Below are positions 41,510 through 50,409 of a stretch of DNA of 64,000 nt, one piece after another. This DNA comes from Klebsiella aerogenes KCTC 2190. Its GTDB lineage: Bacteria > Pseudomonadota > Gammaproteobacteria > Enterobacterales > Enterobacteriaceae. The notes beneath the pieces were generated by a model. It worked only from the letters and a program-made list of their open reading frames with translations, had not been told where the DNA came from and ran no database searches. Each line of letters starts with the position of its first letter. Positions within the stretch are counted from its first letter, which is position 1. Location of the stretch: contig NC_015663.1 in the NCBI RefSeq assembly GCF_000215745.1, positions 3,720,001 to 3,784,000 on the forward strand, written 5' to 3'. Position numbers and translations under genes: made by a program.

Positions 41510-43649
41510 CTGCCGCCTTTAACCGCGCCTTCATCAGGCTATAGGTCGTCCAGGCGTACCGTTCCGCCCAGTCCTGGTCGGCAATAGCCTCTACCTTCAC
41601 CGCGCAGTACTTGGTTTCCGGGGTTTTCGAGATAGGATCCAGATTATCCTGGGTCAGCTCGTTACAGGCGCCAACCCACCACTGGTAGGTCATATACACC
41701 GCGCCGGGGTTGATTCGCTCGCTGAGATCGGCGCGAGTCATCACTTTGCCGCGCCGCGAACTCACCCATACCAGCTGACGATCGGCGATACCTGCCCGCT
41801 CGGCATCGGCAGGGTGCATCTGGATCCGGCCAGGTTCGTCCGCCAGCGACTGCAGCGCCGCGCAGTTGCCGGTCATTGAACGGCAGGAGTAATGGCCGAC
41901 TTCGCGCACCGTGCAGAGCACCAGCGGGAAATCATCGTCCGGCGTTTCCGCCGGCGCGCGCCACGGCGCGGCGAACAGTTGCCCTTTGCCCGATGGAGTA
42001 TCAAAGTGATTATCCTGATACAACCATGGCGTACCGGGGTGATCGAGCGTTGGGCACGGCCACTGCACGTGGCCCATATCGCCCATTTTCTCCCAGGTTA
42101 CGCCGTAGAACAGCGGACAGAGTTCGCGCATTTCATCCCAGATTTGCTGGTTACTGGCGTAATGCATCGGATAGCCCATCTCGCTGGCCAGCAGGCTGAT
42201 AATTTCCCAATCGCGTTTCACGTTACCTGTGGGCGGAATAGCCTGTTCGAAACGCTGGAAGCCGCGGTCGGCGCAGGTAAAGACGCCGCCGTGCTCGCCC
42301 CAGGACGTCGCCGGCAGCAGCACGTCAGCCACTTCCGCCGTTTTGGTCATAAAAATATCCTGCACCACCACAAAATCCAGCGCTTCCATCCCTTTGCGTA
42401 CCAGACCCAGATCGGCCTCGGTTTGCAGCGGATCCTCGCCCATGATGTAGTAGGCTTTGATTTCTCCCGCCAGCGCTTTATGCGGGACTTCGGTGATACG
42501 GGTGCCGATTTGCGTATCCATCAGCGCCGGATCGATGCCCCAGGCATTGGCGAATTTGGCGCGCACCGCGGCGTCGGTGACGTCCTGATAGCCCGGAAAC
42601 TGGTTGGGTAACACCCCCATATCGCAGGCGCCCTGGACGTTATTTTGTCCACGGACCGGGCCGACGCCGACGTTAGCCCGCCCGAGGTTGCCGGTCAGCA
42701 GCGCGAGGCTGGCGAGACCGCGGACGACATCAACCGCCTGGCCGAACTGGGTTACGCCCATTCCCCACATAATGGTAGCGGAAGGGGCGGCGGCGAAGGT
42801 GCGCATCGCCCGGCGAATGGCCAGCGCCGGGACGCCGACCAGCGCTTCCACGGCTTCGGGAGAGTAGTCTTTCACCGCCTCACGATAGGCCTCAAGCCCT
42901 TCGGTATAACGCTCAACGTAATCGTGATTGTAGAGATCTTCTTCCAGCAGGACATAGGCGAAGGCGTTGACCAGCGCCATATTGCTGCCGTTGTTGAGCT
43001 GCAGATGCTGGTCGGCGATGCGGGCGGTTTCAATGCGCCGCGGATCGCAGACGATGATTTTCGCGCCGTTGTCGCGGGCTCTCAATACCCTTCGCGCCAC
43101 GATAGGGTGAGAATCGGCGCAGTTATAGCCAAAGACCAGCAGACATTTTGAGTTCTCAATATCGCTTATCGAGTTGCTCATCGCGCCATTGCCGAGCGAA
43201 GCCTGCAGCCCGGCGACCGACGGCCCGTGGCAAACGCGGGCGCAGCAGTCGACGTTATTGGTATTGAGTACCGCACGGGCGAATTTCTGCATCACGTAAT
43301 TGGTTTCATTCCCCGTGCCGCGGGACGAACCGGTGGTCATGATGGCGCGCGGGCCATATTTGGCCTTGATCTCGCGGAGCTTAGCGGCGGTGTAGCGAAT
43401 CGCTTCTTCCCAACTGACCGGAGTGAACGGGCCGCCTTTCTGATAACGAATCATCGGCTGCTTCAGGCGAGGCGTGAGAAGCTGCGTGTCATTGAGGAAA
43501 TCCCAGCCGTAGTAGCCTTTCAGACATAGCTGGTTTTGATTGGTGACGCCGTCGGCGGCCTCGGCGCGAATGATTTTATCATTTTCGACAACCAATTTGA
43601 GTTTACAACCCGCCCCGCAATAGGGGCACACGCTGGTAATTTTATTCAT
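41499..43649 (-). CDS. formate dehydrogenase H homologue, cysteine variant
   Basis: The protein has 716 residues from ATG 43649 (MNKITSVCPYCGAGC), nearly the length of Escherichia coli FdhF, and it reads as a close homologue throughout. One [4Fe-4S] cluster is bound by CPYCGAGC plus NQLCLKGYYG. The bis-MGD molybdopterin domain includes TGSSRGTGNETNYVMQKFARAV and PVRGQNNVQGACDMG. At residue 140, where FdhF has selenocysteine encoded by UGA, the codon is TGC, giving CCARVCHGP. His141 is kept. It should oxidise formate, alone or with a hydrogenase, with lower activity than the Sec form. A sigma-54-type promoter lies upstream. No hydrogenase or fdhD genes are nearby. Confidence 0.88.
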   Translation of the reverse strand: MNKITSVCPYCGAGCKLKLVVENDKIIRAEAADGVTNQNQLCLKGYYGWDFLNDTQLLTPRLKQPMIRYQKGGPFTPVSWEEAIRYTAAKLREIKAKYGPRAIMTTGSSRGTGNETNYVMQKFARAVLNTNNVDCCARVCHGPSVAGLQASLGNGAMSNSISDIENSKCLLVFGYNCADSHPIVARRVLRARDNGAKIIVCDPRRIETARIADQHLQLNNGSNMALVNAFAYVLLEEDLYNHDYVERYTEGLEAYREAVKDYSPEAVEALVGVPALAIRRAMRTFAAAPSATIMWGMGVTQFGQAVDVVRGLASLALLTGNLGRANVGVGPVRGQNNVQGACDMGVLPNQFPGYQDVTDAAVRAKFANAWGIDPALMDTQIGTRITEVPHKALAGEIKAYYIMGEDPLQTEADLGLVRKGMEALDFVVVQDIFMTKTAEVADVLLPATSWGEHGGVFTCADRGFQRFEQAIPPTGNVKRDWEIISLLASEMGYPMHYASNQQIWDEMRELCPLFYGVTWEKMGDMGHVQWPCPTLDHPGTPWLYQDNHFDTPSGKGQLFAAPWRAPAETPDDDFPLVLCTVREVGHYSCRSMTGNCAALQSLADEPGRIQMHPADAERAGIADRQLVWVSSRRGKVMTRADLSERINPGAVYMTYQWWVGACNELTQDNLDPISKTPETKYCAVKVEAIADQDWAERYAWTTYSLMKARLKAAANA

Positions 43650-43752
43650 CAGTAACAGACCTGTTAACAGTGAAGATAGGGCGATAGCGCGCCGGGCCCG
43701 GCAGGCTACCGTCAGCAAACGCGCGACGTCGATCGTCGTGCGATGCAAATCG

Positions 43753-43771
43753 ATTGCATAATGCGTGCCAA
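43753..43771 (-). promoter_or_regulatory. sigma-54 (-24/-12) promoter of the formate dehydrogenase gene
   Basis: On the minus strand TTGGCACGCATTATGCAAT has GG and GC separated by exactly 10 bases, and matches the TGGCACG-N4-TTGC consensus at all but one of its fixed positions. It lies about 105 bp upstream of the start codon. The Escherichia coli fdhF gene also uses sigma-54. Confidence 0.65.
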
Positions 43772-43786
43772 AGTGAAGATAGCGCT

Positions 43787-43858
43787 GATGACGCGGGATG
43801 AAGGTGATGAAGACGCGGGAAAATCATGGATGTCGTCATAAGTGACGATGACGCGGGA
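43787..43858. promoter_or_regulatory. triple repeat and inverted repeat upstream of the sigma-54 promoter
   Basis: GATGACGCGGGA occurs at 43787-43798 and 43847-43858, with a close copy GATGAAGACGCGGGA at 43806-43820. TCGTCA (43833-43838) and TGACGA (43843-43848) form a perfect inverted repeat among them. The position, 15 to 90 bp upstream of the -24 element, suits an enhancer site for a sigma-54 activator such as FhlA. Confidence 0.45.
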
Positions 43859-43893
43859 CGCTGTGGCTGACGATCGCCCCGCGGGGATTGAGG

Positions 43894-44985
43894 TTAAGCG
43901 TTGACTTCCATGTTCTGCTGCAGTTGATTCAACGTCTCCTGCGACATCCCGGCCTGCCGCGCGGCGGCGCAGATCGCCTGCCAGCTACTGGCATCGAGCG
44001 GAATACCGTTTGCCAGCCGCTGCTGACGATTGGCCGCTTCCCACTCACCCGGCGCCAGAATAGGTGTATCGGCATCGTGCGGCGACTGTTTACACCAGTC
44101 GATAAAGGCCTCGGTTTCGCGCTGCATCTGCGGCGCATCGAAGGCTTCCGGGCTGAGAATAATGGTAGTCATGCAGTTGAAGATGGCGTCGACGCAGCCC
44201 TGCAGGCTGTCCTGGTGGGTCGTTTGCCCGCCTGAGACCGCGCCGCCGAGTACCTCGCACAGCGTCGCCAGGGCATAGCCTTTATGTTGGGCAAAGGTGA
44301 GCAGGGCGCCAAGCGGTGAGGTCTGCATCACCGCCGGATCGGTGGTCGGCTCGCCGCGAGAATCAATCAATGAGCCGGCGGGCACCGCTTCACCTTTATG
44401 CCATGCGACGCGGGTTTTGCCAAAAGCGATGGCGCTGGTGGCGTAATCGAGCAGCAGCGGCGGGTGGCCTTCACGCGGGAAGACCACGCAGAGCGGGTTA
44501 GTGCCGAAGCGGCTATCTTTGCCACGAAATGGCGCCACCATCGGATCGCCGACGACGCTGACGAAATGAATGGATATTAACCCCTGGGCCGCACACTGTT
44601 CCGCCCAGTAACCGATGCGCCCGATATGGTGAGCATTGCGCAGCGCTACCGCGGCGAGGCCGTGCTGTTTGGCTTTTTCAATCCCCAACTGCATGGCTTC
44701 ATGGGCAACGACCTGACCGAAGCCGGCGTTACCGTCAAGGGTGACGACGGCGCCGGCGTCTTTCATCACGCTGGCATGGCGGTTAAGCTGCAAAAATCCT
44801 TCGCTATGGGATTTTACGTAGCTTGGGATCATGCCGACGCCGTGCGAATCGTGTCCGGCAAGGTTGGCAGCGATCAGGTGGTCTGCGACCAGCGCGGCTT
44901 CGGTTGGTGTACTGCCCAGCTGCGTGAACAGGGTGGTGACGAAGTGGTGTAGCTCCGTGGGGCGAAAGCGATGTCCTGTAGGCAC
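43894..44985 (-). CDS. ybiC: hydroxycarboxylate dehydrogenase, YbiC/HcxB-like (malate/lactate dehydrogenase family)
   Basis: The protein has 363 residues from GTG 44985, chosen because GAGGAG lies 7 bases upstream and the sequence VPTGHRFRPTELHHFV then aligns with the start of Escherichia coli YbiC. Close stretches are LVADHLIAANLAGHDSHGVGMIPSYVKS, LRNAHHIGRIGYWAEQCAAQGLISIHFVSVVG, RFGTNPLCVVFPREGHPPLLLDYATSAIAFGKTRVAWHKGE and FAQHKGYALATLCEVLGGAVSGG. The family uses NAD(P)H to interconvert 2-oxo and 2-hydroxy acids, such as hydroxyphenylpyruvate. It lies behind the formate dehydrogenase promoter region, but its own transcript starts further right. Confidence 0.88.
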   Translation of the reverse strand: MPTGHRFRPTELHHFVTTLFTQLGSTPTEAALVADHLIAANLAGHDSHGVGMIPSYVKSHSEGFLQLNRHASVMKDAGAVVTLDGNAGFGQVVAHEAMQLGIEKAKQHGLAAVALRNAHHIGRIGYWAEQCAAQGLISIHFVSVVGDPMVAPFRGKDSRFGTNPLCVVFPREGHPPLLLDYATSAIAFGKTRVAWHKGEAVPAGSLIDSRGEPTTDPAVMQTSPLGALLTFAQHKGYALATLCEVLGGAVSGGQTTHQDSLQGCVDAIFNCMTTIILSPEAFDAPQMQRETEAFIDWCKQSPHDADTPILAPGEWEAANRQQRLANGIPLDASSWQAICAAARQAGMSQETLNQLQQNMEVNA

Positions 44986-45469
44986 GGATAGTCTCCTCGA
45001 TGTATGTTGTTGTTTTGTTGCGTTTGCCGTTCCATGCTGCGCCGCAAGGCGCAGAAGATCAAGGCGATAAATATCTCTCACTGAATAGGGAGATTATTGG
45101 CATGGCTCATTTTGACGAAACCGCCCGGCAAAATGGTTTTGAATGTAATATTAGGTGAATATGTAAAAGGTACATTTATTACTCCATCCTCGTAATGACA
45201 CTGCGCCTGTTTTTCTTTATTCGAATGGTCCTGAAGAAATGCAAATAAAGGCTTTGCCATTGGCGGTAATCGCTTCGTGACGCTGCAGCATTAATCTGTG
45301 ACCTCGCTCGCTGTTTTCTCTATTCGCTGAATAAACTCCATAAACACCACTTTTTAAACTACACCACTGTCACAAAAGCCATAAAAACCCTCTCCCCAGC
45401 GTTGCAGAGGGGGTTGTAGCACTATATGTTAAATTTGTGTTTAATTATTGATGCTTAAGGGTTGATTTT
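44986..45469. other. 484-bp divergent promoter region
   Basis: It separates the YbiC-like gene (left) from the ABC transporter operon (right) and is AT-rich toward the right. CCCTCT (45388-45393) and AGAGGG (45406-45411) form a small hairpin about 60 bp before the binding protein start. A 60-residue minus-strand frame at 45078-45260 has no family features and is not called. Confidence 0.5.
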
Positions 45470-46558
45470 ATGTATAAGAAAATCGGCGGTTTAGTGGTTT
45501 CACTGACGACAGTCTTCTCGTACTCCGTGCTGGCGGAGGTGCCGCAGGGCTACCCGGCAGATTATCAAAAAGTCGTTGATGCCGGGGTGAAAGAGGGCAA
45601 AGTCGTGGTTTATTCCACAACGGACACCAAAGCGGCAGGGCCGTTAATTAAAGGCTTTGAAGCGCAATATCCTGGGATTAAAGTTGAATATAACGATATG
45701 AACAGCACCGAACTGTACAACCGTTATATTAGTGAACAAGCTGCCGGCGGTGGGAGCGGCGACGTGGTGTGGAGCTCTTCCATGGACACGGCGCTGAAAT
45801 TAGCCACCGATTATGCGCAAGAGTATGCTTCACCAGAAGTCGGCAAGCTGCCGAAATGGGCGGTCTGGCAGCAAAAAGCCTACGGCACAACCTATGAGCC
45901 GGTGGTCTTTATCTATAACAAACGGCTGATCCCACAAAATGAAGTACCGGATTCACATACCGCATTGGCCAAGCTTATCGCCGGGCAGGCTGATAAATTT
46001 AAAGGCAAAGTCACCACCTACGATATCGAGAAATCGGGGCTTGGTTTTATGCTGGCGGTGCAGGATAGCAAGGCTGACGGCAATTACTTTGCCGACCTGG
46101 CGAATATCGCCAAAGGCGGCCTGACGGTGCAGTCCTCTACCGGCACCATGATGGAGCGCGTCTCCTCCGGTGAAAACCTGATCGGCTATAACATTCTGGG
46201 ATCCTATGCCGAAGCGCGCGCTAAAACCGACCCGTCATTAGGCATCGCCTATCCGAAAGACTACGTGCTGGTGCTGTCCCGCGTCTCATTTATCACCGCG
46301 GAAGCAGGGCATCCTAATGCGGCGAAACTGTGGTTCGACTATGTACTGTCGGAAAAAGGGCAAACGATTCTTGCCTCTCAGGGCGATATCCCGTCAATTC
46401 GCAACGACATTGAAGGTAAAAATGATATCGACGGGATGACGAAATTACTGGGCAATGCGCTGAAGCCGATTCCGGTGGATGAAAGCCTGCTGCAATATCT
46501 GCAACCCAAACAGCGTCTGGAATTTATTAAGCAATGGCGCGCCGCTGCTGCGAAATAA
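45470..46558 (+). CDS. periplasmic binding protein, FbpA/AfuA-type
   Basis: The protein has 362 residues with a signal peptide (MYKKIGGLVVSLTTVFSYSVLA, cleavage near 22). The mature part VVDAGVKEGKVVVYSTTDTKAAGPLIKGFEAQYPGIKVEYNDMNSTELYNRYISEQAAGGGSGDVVWSS fits the iron(III)/AfuA class of binding proteins. The tyrosine pair typical of ferric-ion FbpA is not obvious, and AfuA relatives bind hexose-phosphates, so iron should not be assumed. AAGGG lies before the ATG. A strong hairpin follows the gene, and the permease and ATPase genes come next. Confidence 0.82.
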   Translation: MYKKIGGLVVSLTTVFSYSVLAEVPQGYPADYQKVVDAGVKEGKVVVYSTTDTKAAGPLIKGFEAQYPGIKVEYNDMNSTELYNRYISEQAAGGGSGDVVWSSSMDTALKLATDYAQEYASPEVGKLPKWAVWQQKAYGTTYEPVVFIYNKRLIPQNEVPDSHTALAKLIAGQADKFKGKVTTYDIEKSGLGFMLAVQDSKADGNYFADLANIAKGGLTVQSSTGTMMERVSSGENLIGYNILGSYAEARAKTDPSLGIAYPKDYVLVLSRVSFITAEAGHPNAAKLWFDYVLSEKGQTILASQGDIPSIRNDIEGKNDIDGMTKLLGNALKPIPVDESLLQYLQPKQRLEFIKQWRAAAAK

Positions 46559-46576
46559 AGTAATTACCTGTGAAAC

Positions 46577-46601
46577 TTCCCCTGGAATGTATCCGGGGGA
46601 A
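46577..46601 (+). terminator. intra-operon hairpin after the binding protein gene
   Basis: Bases 46577-46586 pair with 46592-46601 in a 10-bp stem (one G-U) around ATGTA. No T-run follows, so it is more likely a 3'-end stabiliser that gives excess binding protein than a full terminator. Confidence 0.5.
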
Positions 46602-46683
46602 TGATCGTATCAGTATTCAGTAAATAAGTACTCATTATCTCTTCTTGATAATTTATCTCTGCACTTTGCCAGGGGAATTAAAG

Positions 46684-48453
46684 ATGAACATTTTACGCAG
46701 AAAGTGGCAAGGGCTACCGCGTGGCATGGTGGTATTGATAGCAGCACTGGTAATTTACGTTCCGCTATTATTTATCGTGGCGCAAAGTTTTCTTTCCGCA
46801 CCATTTTTTGCCCGCTCGAAAGAGTGGAGCCTCGAAGCCTTCGGTTTTATTTTTACCGACCCGGATTTTTACCTGGCCTTACGCTCTGGATTTATCCTCG
46901 CTTTTGGTCTGGTCATTATCGCGATTCCGCTGGGCGGCATTCTGGCCTTTTTAATGGTACGTACCGATTTACCCGGCAGGCGCTTTATTGAGCCGCTGAT
47001 CCTGGTGCCGATTTTCGTCTCGCCGATGGTGCTGGGCTTTGGTTACGTGGTGGCCGCCGGGCCGGTCGGTTTCCTGTCGCAGTGGGCGCAAGCGTGGCTT
47101 GGTTTTGTGCCGTGGAATATCTACTCGATGTTTAGCATCGTAGTAATCGCCGGTTTAACGCACGTCCCGCATGCCTATCTTTATATCTCCTCGGCGCTGC
47201 GCAGCGTCGGTTCGGATGTGGAAGAGGCGGCGCGTACCGTCGGCGCCACGCCGCTTCAGGTGATGACCTCGGTGAGCCTGCCGATGGTACGGCCGTCCAT
47301 CCTCTACGCCTGCGTGCTGCTGTTCTTCCTCGGCCTTGAAGTCTTTGGCCTGATGCTGGTGCTCGGCGATCCGGAAGGCAACATGGTACTGGCGACCTAT
47401 CTCTATAAGTTGACTAATAAACTGGGAACGCCTTCTTACCATCTGATGGCGGCGGTCGCGGTGGTATTAATCTGCATTACCATTCCGCTGGTGATGTTGC
47501 AGCGCCGGTTGATGCGTACCGCCAATCGCTTCGTGACCATGAAAGGTAAAGCGTCGCAGGCGCGCGCCTTGCCGCTGGGGAAATGGCGTTGGGTCGCTGG
47601 CGCGGTCGTGGTGGCGTGGCTGACGGTAACCATCGGCGTCCCGCTACTGGGTGTGGCGCTACGGGCCTTTATTTCCAATTGGGGCGTTGGCGTTTCGTTA
47701 TGGGATGAGCTGTCGCTGGCGACTTTCCGCAACATCTGGCAGCAGCCGAATCTGCTGCGGGCGATCGTCAACTCGATGGCGATCGGGATTATCGGCGGCG
47801 CGTTGGCGGTGGTGTGCTATCTGTTTGTCGGTATCGCCATGCACCGTAAACCGGATAACGTGACGCGCTTTCTCGACTACAGCGTGCTGGTACCGCGCGC
47901 GGTGCCGGGCCTGTTGGCCGGTCTGGCGTTTCTGTGGGTGTTTCTGTTTGTGCCGATGTGGCTTGATCAGTCATTGAAAAACGGCTGGCTCTCGGCGCTG
48001 CCGGTCGCCGACTGGCTGCGCGAACACCTTATCGTGCAGCTGCGCGCGCTGCGCAACACCATTTTCAGCGTCTGGTTGGCCTATACGGTGGTGTGGATGG
48101 CCTACGGCCTGCGCCTTATCTCATCAACGCTCCTGCAGGTGGCGCCGGAGCTGGAGGAGGCCGCGCGTAGCACCGGCGCCTCTCGCGGGCAAATCACCCG
48201 CCACGTCACCGTTCCGCTGGCGCGCTACGGGCTTATCGGCTCCTGGCTGCTGATGTTCCTGATCTTTGAACGCGAATATTCAACCGGCGTTTATTTGTTG
48301 TCGCCAGGCACCGAAACGATCGGGTCGATGCTGGTCTCTCTGTGGGCGGCGGGCGCCATTGATATCGTCGCGGCGCTATCGTTTATCAATATTCTGCTGG
48401 TGGTAGTCGGTCTGGGTATCGCCCTGCGCTTTGGAGTGAAATTACATGATTGA
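46684..48453 (+). CDS. ABC transporter permease, FbpB-type double permease
   Basis: The protein has 589 residues from ATG 46684 (AGGGG upstream; a frame-extended start 13 residues earlier lacks a ribosome site). Two homologous permease halves with about six spans each carry the EAA loops EEAARTVGATPLQVMTSVSLPMVRPSILYA and EEAARSTGASRGQITRHVTVPLARYGLIG. Such duplicated permeases serve ferric iron, thiamine, phosphonate or sugar-phosphate importers. It overlaps the ATPase gene by 8 bp. Confidence 0.88.
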   Translation: MNILRRKWQGLPRGMVVLIAALVIYVPLLFIVAQSFLSAPFFARSKEWSLEAFGFIFTDPDFYLALRSGFILAFGLVIIAIPLGGILAFLMVRTDLPGRRFIEPLILVPIFVSPMVLGFGYVVAAGPVGFLSQWAQAWLGFVPWNIYSMFSIVVIAGLTHVPHAYLYISSALRSVGSDVEEAARTVGATPLQVMTSVSLPMVRPSILYACVLLFFLGLEVFGLMLVLGDPEGNMVLATYLYKLTNKLGTPSYHLMAAVAVVLICITIPLVMLQRRLMRTANRFVTMKGKASQARALPLGKWRWVAGAVVVAWLTVTIGVPLLGVALRAFISNWGVGVSLWDELSLATFRNIWQQPNLLRAIVNSMAIGIIGGALAVVCYLFVGIAMHRKPDNVTRFLDYSVLVPRAVPGLLAGLAFLWVFLFVPMWLDQSLKNGWLSALPVADWLREHLIVQLRALRNTIFSVWLAYTVVWMAYGLRLISSTLLQVAPELEEAARSTGASRGQITRHVTVPLARYGLIGSWLLMFLIFEREYSTGVYLLSPGTETIGSMLVSLWAAGAIDIVAALSFINILLVVVGLGIALRFGVKLHD

Positions 48454-49516
48454 GTTATCGGTAGACAATCTGCATCTGACCTATGGCGACAACCCGGTGC
48501 TGAAAGGGGTGTCGATGGAGCTCAAACGCGGGGAGGTGGTGTCGCTGCTCGGCCCTTCAGGCAGCGGGAAAACCACGCTGCTGCGCGCGGTCGCCGGGCT
48601 GGAGAAACCGACCGCCGGGCGGATCACCATCGGCAATAACGTGGTTTATGACGGCAGTCCGCGTAGCGAGATCCCGGCGGAAGAGCGTAATCTCGGGCTG
48701 GTGTTCCAGTCCTACGCCCTGTGGCCGCATAAAACGGTATTCGACAACGTGGCCTATCCGCTGAAACTGCGTAAGGTGGCCAGCGGCGAGATTAAACAGC
48801 GGGTGCAGAGCGTACTCGAGCAGCTAGGTCTGGGACATCTCGGTAATCGGCATCCGCATCAGCTTTCCGGCGGCCAGCAGCAGCGCGTGGCCATAGGACG
48901 GGCGCTGGTCTATAACCCACCGGTTATTCTGCTGGATGAGCCGCTATCTAACCTCGACGCCAAGCTGCGCGAAGAGGCGCGGGTATTCCTGCGCGAGCTC
49001 ATTATTAAGCTGGGCCTGTCGGCGCTGATGGTCACCCACGATCAGAATGAAGCGATGGCGATCTCCGATCGCATTTTGTTGCTTAACAACGGCGTGATTG
49101 AACAGCAGGGGACGCCGCAGGAGATGTACGGCAATCCGGCCACCCTGTTCGCCGCCGAGTTTATGGGCAGTAATAACCGCCTGCACGGTAAGGTGACGGC
49201 GCTGAAGGACGGACGCGCGCGAGTTGAAGGCGCCAGCTGGGCGCTATGGGGCCGCGCGGGCGAGGGGGTCAGCGTCGGTCAGCCGGCGACGGCGGTGATC
49301 CGCGTCGAACGGCTGCGCCTTGACTGCTCGCCGCAGGATAACAGCCTGGAACTTCCGCTGCTGACCAGCATGTACCTCGGCGATCGGTGGGAATATCTGT
49401 TCCGCACCGAGGGCGATGACTTTGCCATCCGCGCCTACGGCACGGCCCTGCGTGATGCCGAACATTGTCATCTGACGCTGCCCGCGGATGATGTGTGGAT
49501 CTTCCCGCAGCGATAA
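48446..49516 (+). CDS. ABC transporter ATPase, FbpC/PotA-type
   Basis: The protein has 356 residues. Walker A is LLGPSGSGKTT, the Q-loop is VFQSYALWPHKTVFDNVAYPLKLR, the signature is [15 protein letters not shown], Walker B is ILLDEPLSNLDAKLREE and the switch is MVTHDQNEAMAISDRI. A C-terminal TOBE-like domain (about 245-356) may sense ligand or regulators, as in FbpC and PotA. It completes the AfuABC-type importer. Confidence 0.9.
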   Translation: MIELSVDNLHLTYGDNPVLKGVSMELKRGEVVSLLGPSGSGKTTLLRAVAGLEKPTAGRITIGNNVVYDGSPRSEIPAEERNLGLVFQSYALWPHKTVFDNVAYPLKLRKVASGEIKQRVQSVLEQLGLGHLGNRHPHQLSGGQQQRVAIGRALVYNPPVILLDEPLSNLDAKLREEARVFLRELIIKLGLSALMVTHDQNEAMAISDRILLLNNGVIEQQGTPQEMYGNPATLFAAEFMGSNNRLHGKVTALKDGRARVEGASWALWGRAGEGVSVGQPATAVIRVERLRLDCSPQDNSLELPLLTSMYLGDRWEYLFRTEGDDFAIRAYGTALRDAEHCHLTLPADDVWIFPQR

Positions 49517-49523
49517 ACTTTGC

Positions 49524-49895
49524 TCAGGGCGCCAGATGACACACCGCTTCGATATTGTGTCCATCTGGCGCAATGACAAAGGCGGCGTAGTAATTGGCGT
49601 GGTAATTAGGTCGTAATCCCGGCGCGCCGTTATCCTTGCCTCCGGCGGCCAGCGCCGCGTGCCAGAAGGCGTCAACCTGCTCGCGGCTCTCGGCGCAAAA
49701 GGCGATATGCAGCGGCGCGGGTTTATCTTCGCTTTGATAGAGGCATAAAGAGGCATCGTTTGCCCCGGCTAGCTCCGCGCCGTAAGCTGGCTCGCCTTCG
49801 CCCGCCAGCGTCACGCCGAGCGGCGCCAGCGCCTGTAAAAAGAATGCCTTGCTCGCGGCATAATCACTGACGCCAAATTTGACATGATCGAACAT
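49524..49895 (-). CDS. VOC-family (glyoxalase/dioxygenase-like) protein
   Basis: The protein has 123 residues from ATG 49895 (AAGGAG 6 bases upstream). The vicinal-oxygen-chelate fold shows MFDHVKFGVSDYAASKAFFLQALAPLGVTLAGEGEPAYGAE, then PLHIAFCAESREQVDAFWHAALAAGGKDNGAPGLRPNYHANYYAAFVIAPDGHNIEAVCH. Probable metal ligands are His4 and His61-type and the Glu in DGHNIEAV. Members isomerise, cleave or bind small molecules, including drugs. The gene is single and convergent with the ABC operon. Confidence 0.83.
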   Translation of the reverse strand: MFDHVKFGVSDYAASKAFFLQALAPLGVTLAGEGEPAYGAELAGANDASLCLYQSEDKPAPLHIAFCAESREQVDAFWHAALAAGGKDNGAPGLRPNYHANYYAAFVIAPDGHNIEAVCHLAP

Positions 49896-50409
49896 AAATT
49901 CTCCTTGTGGTTGGGAATATCTGTACGACATCACCGTGTCGTTAAATTGATAAGGGAACCAGCATCGATTTAATTAACAACGGTGATTAACTAATTTAAC
50001 AGCTCGAATTGTTTAATTATTCATTAAGCGAGTATTTACAGGTGCTTAATCTGCCATGTACCATAAACAAAAAATAACAAATGTGATACATATCACCCTT
50101 TATTAGCGCTTTGGTAAAACCAAAGGCGCGTAATTTCCGCATGACTTACCGCACTCAGGTTATTAAATGCCCGATCTTATCGTGACAACCCGGTGAATAT
50201 TTGCGCCATTTTCCCGCGTTGCGTTGAGAATCGTCTAATATCCAAACGATAACCCTATAAATCTTATCGCTATTGGCGATTTATTGTACGTCTTATTGGC
50301 CAAAGCCAGACGGTCTGTTTCGCAACAGTTCAATGGTATCGGTACCAGAGCGGGATTTGCTGGGCTTGTAAGCGACAAAACAGTATTTTTAATTGACAGG
50401 AATGTGATT
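49896..50409. other. 514-bp divergent promoter region of the gluconate dehydrogenase operon
   Basis: AT-rich sequence without a gene, bearing a CRP/FNR-like palindrome at 50081-50098. The in-frame extension of the next gene into this region has no ribosome site and is not accepted. Confidence 0.6.
50081..50098. promoter_or_regulatory. CRP-type (or FNR-type) binding site
   Basis: ATGTGATACATATCACCC contains TGTGA-N6-TCACC, one base off the CRP consensus, and the palindrome GTGATA-CA-TATCAC. It lies about 320 bp upstream of the dehydrogenase operon and about 190 bp upstream of the VOC gene, so either could be the target. Confidence 0.55.

Noticed and set aside
43230..43232. Selenocysteine codon in the formate dehydrogenase
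   Set aside because: The codon at residue 140 is TGC, read on the minus strand; there is no in-frame TGA and so no SECIS element is needed.
45470..49516. Assignment of the ABC transporter as a ferric-iron system
   Set aside because: No Fur box was found before it and the ferric tyrosine ligands are not clear; AfuABC relatives carry sugar phosphates, so the ligand is left open.
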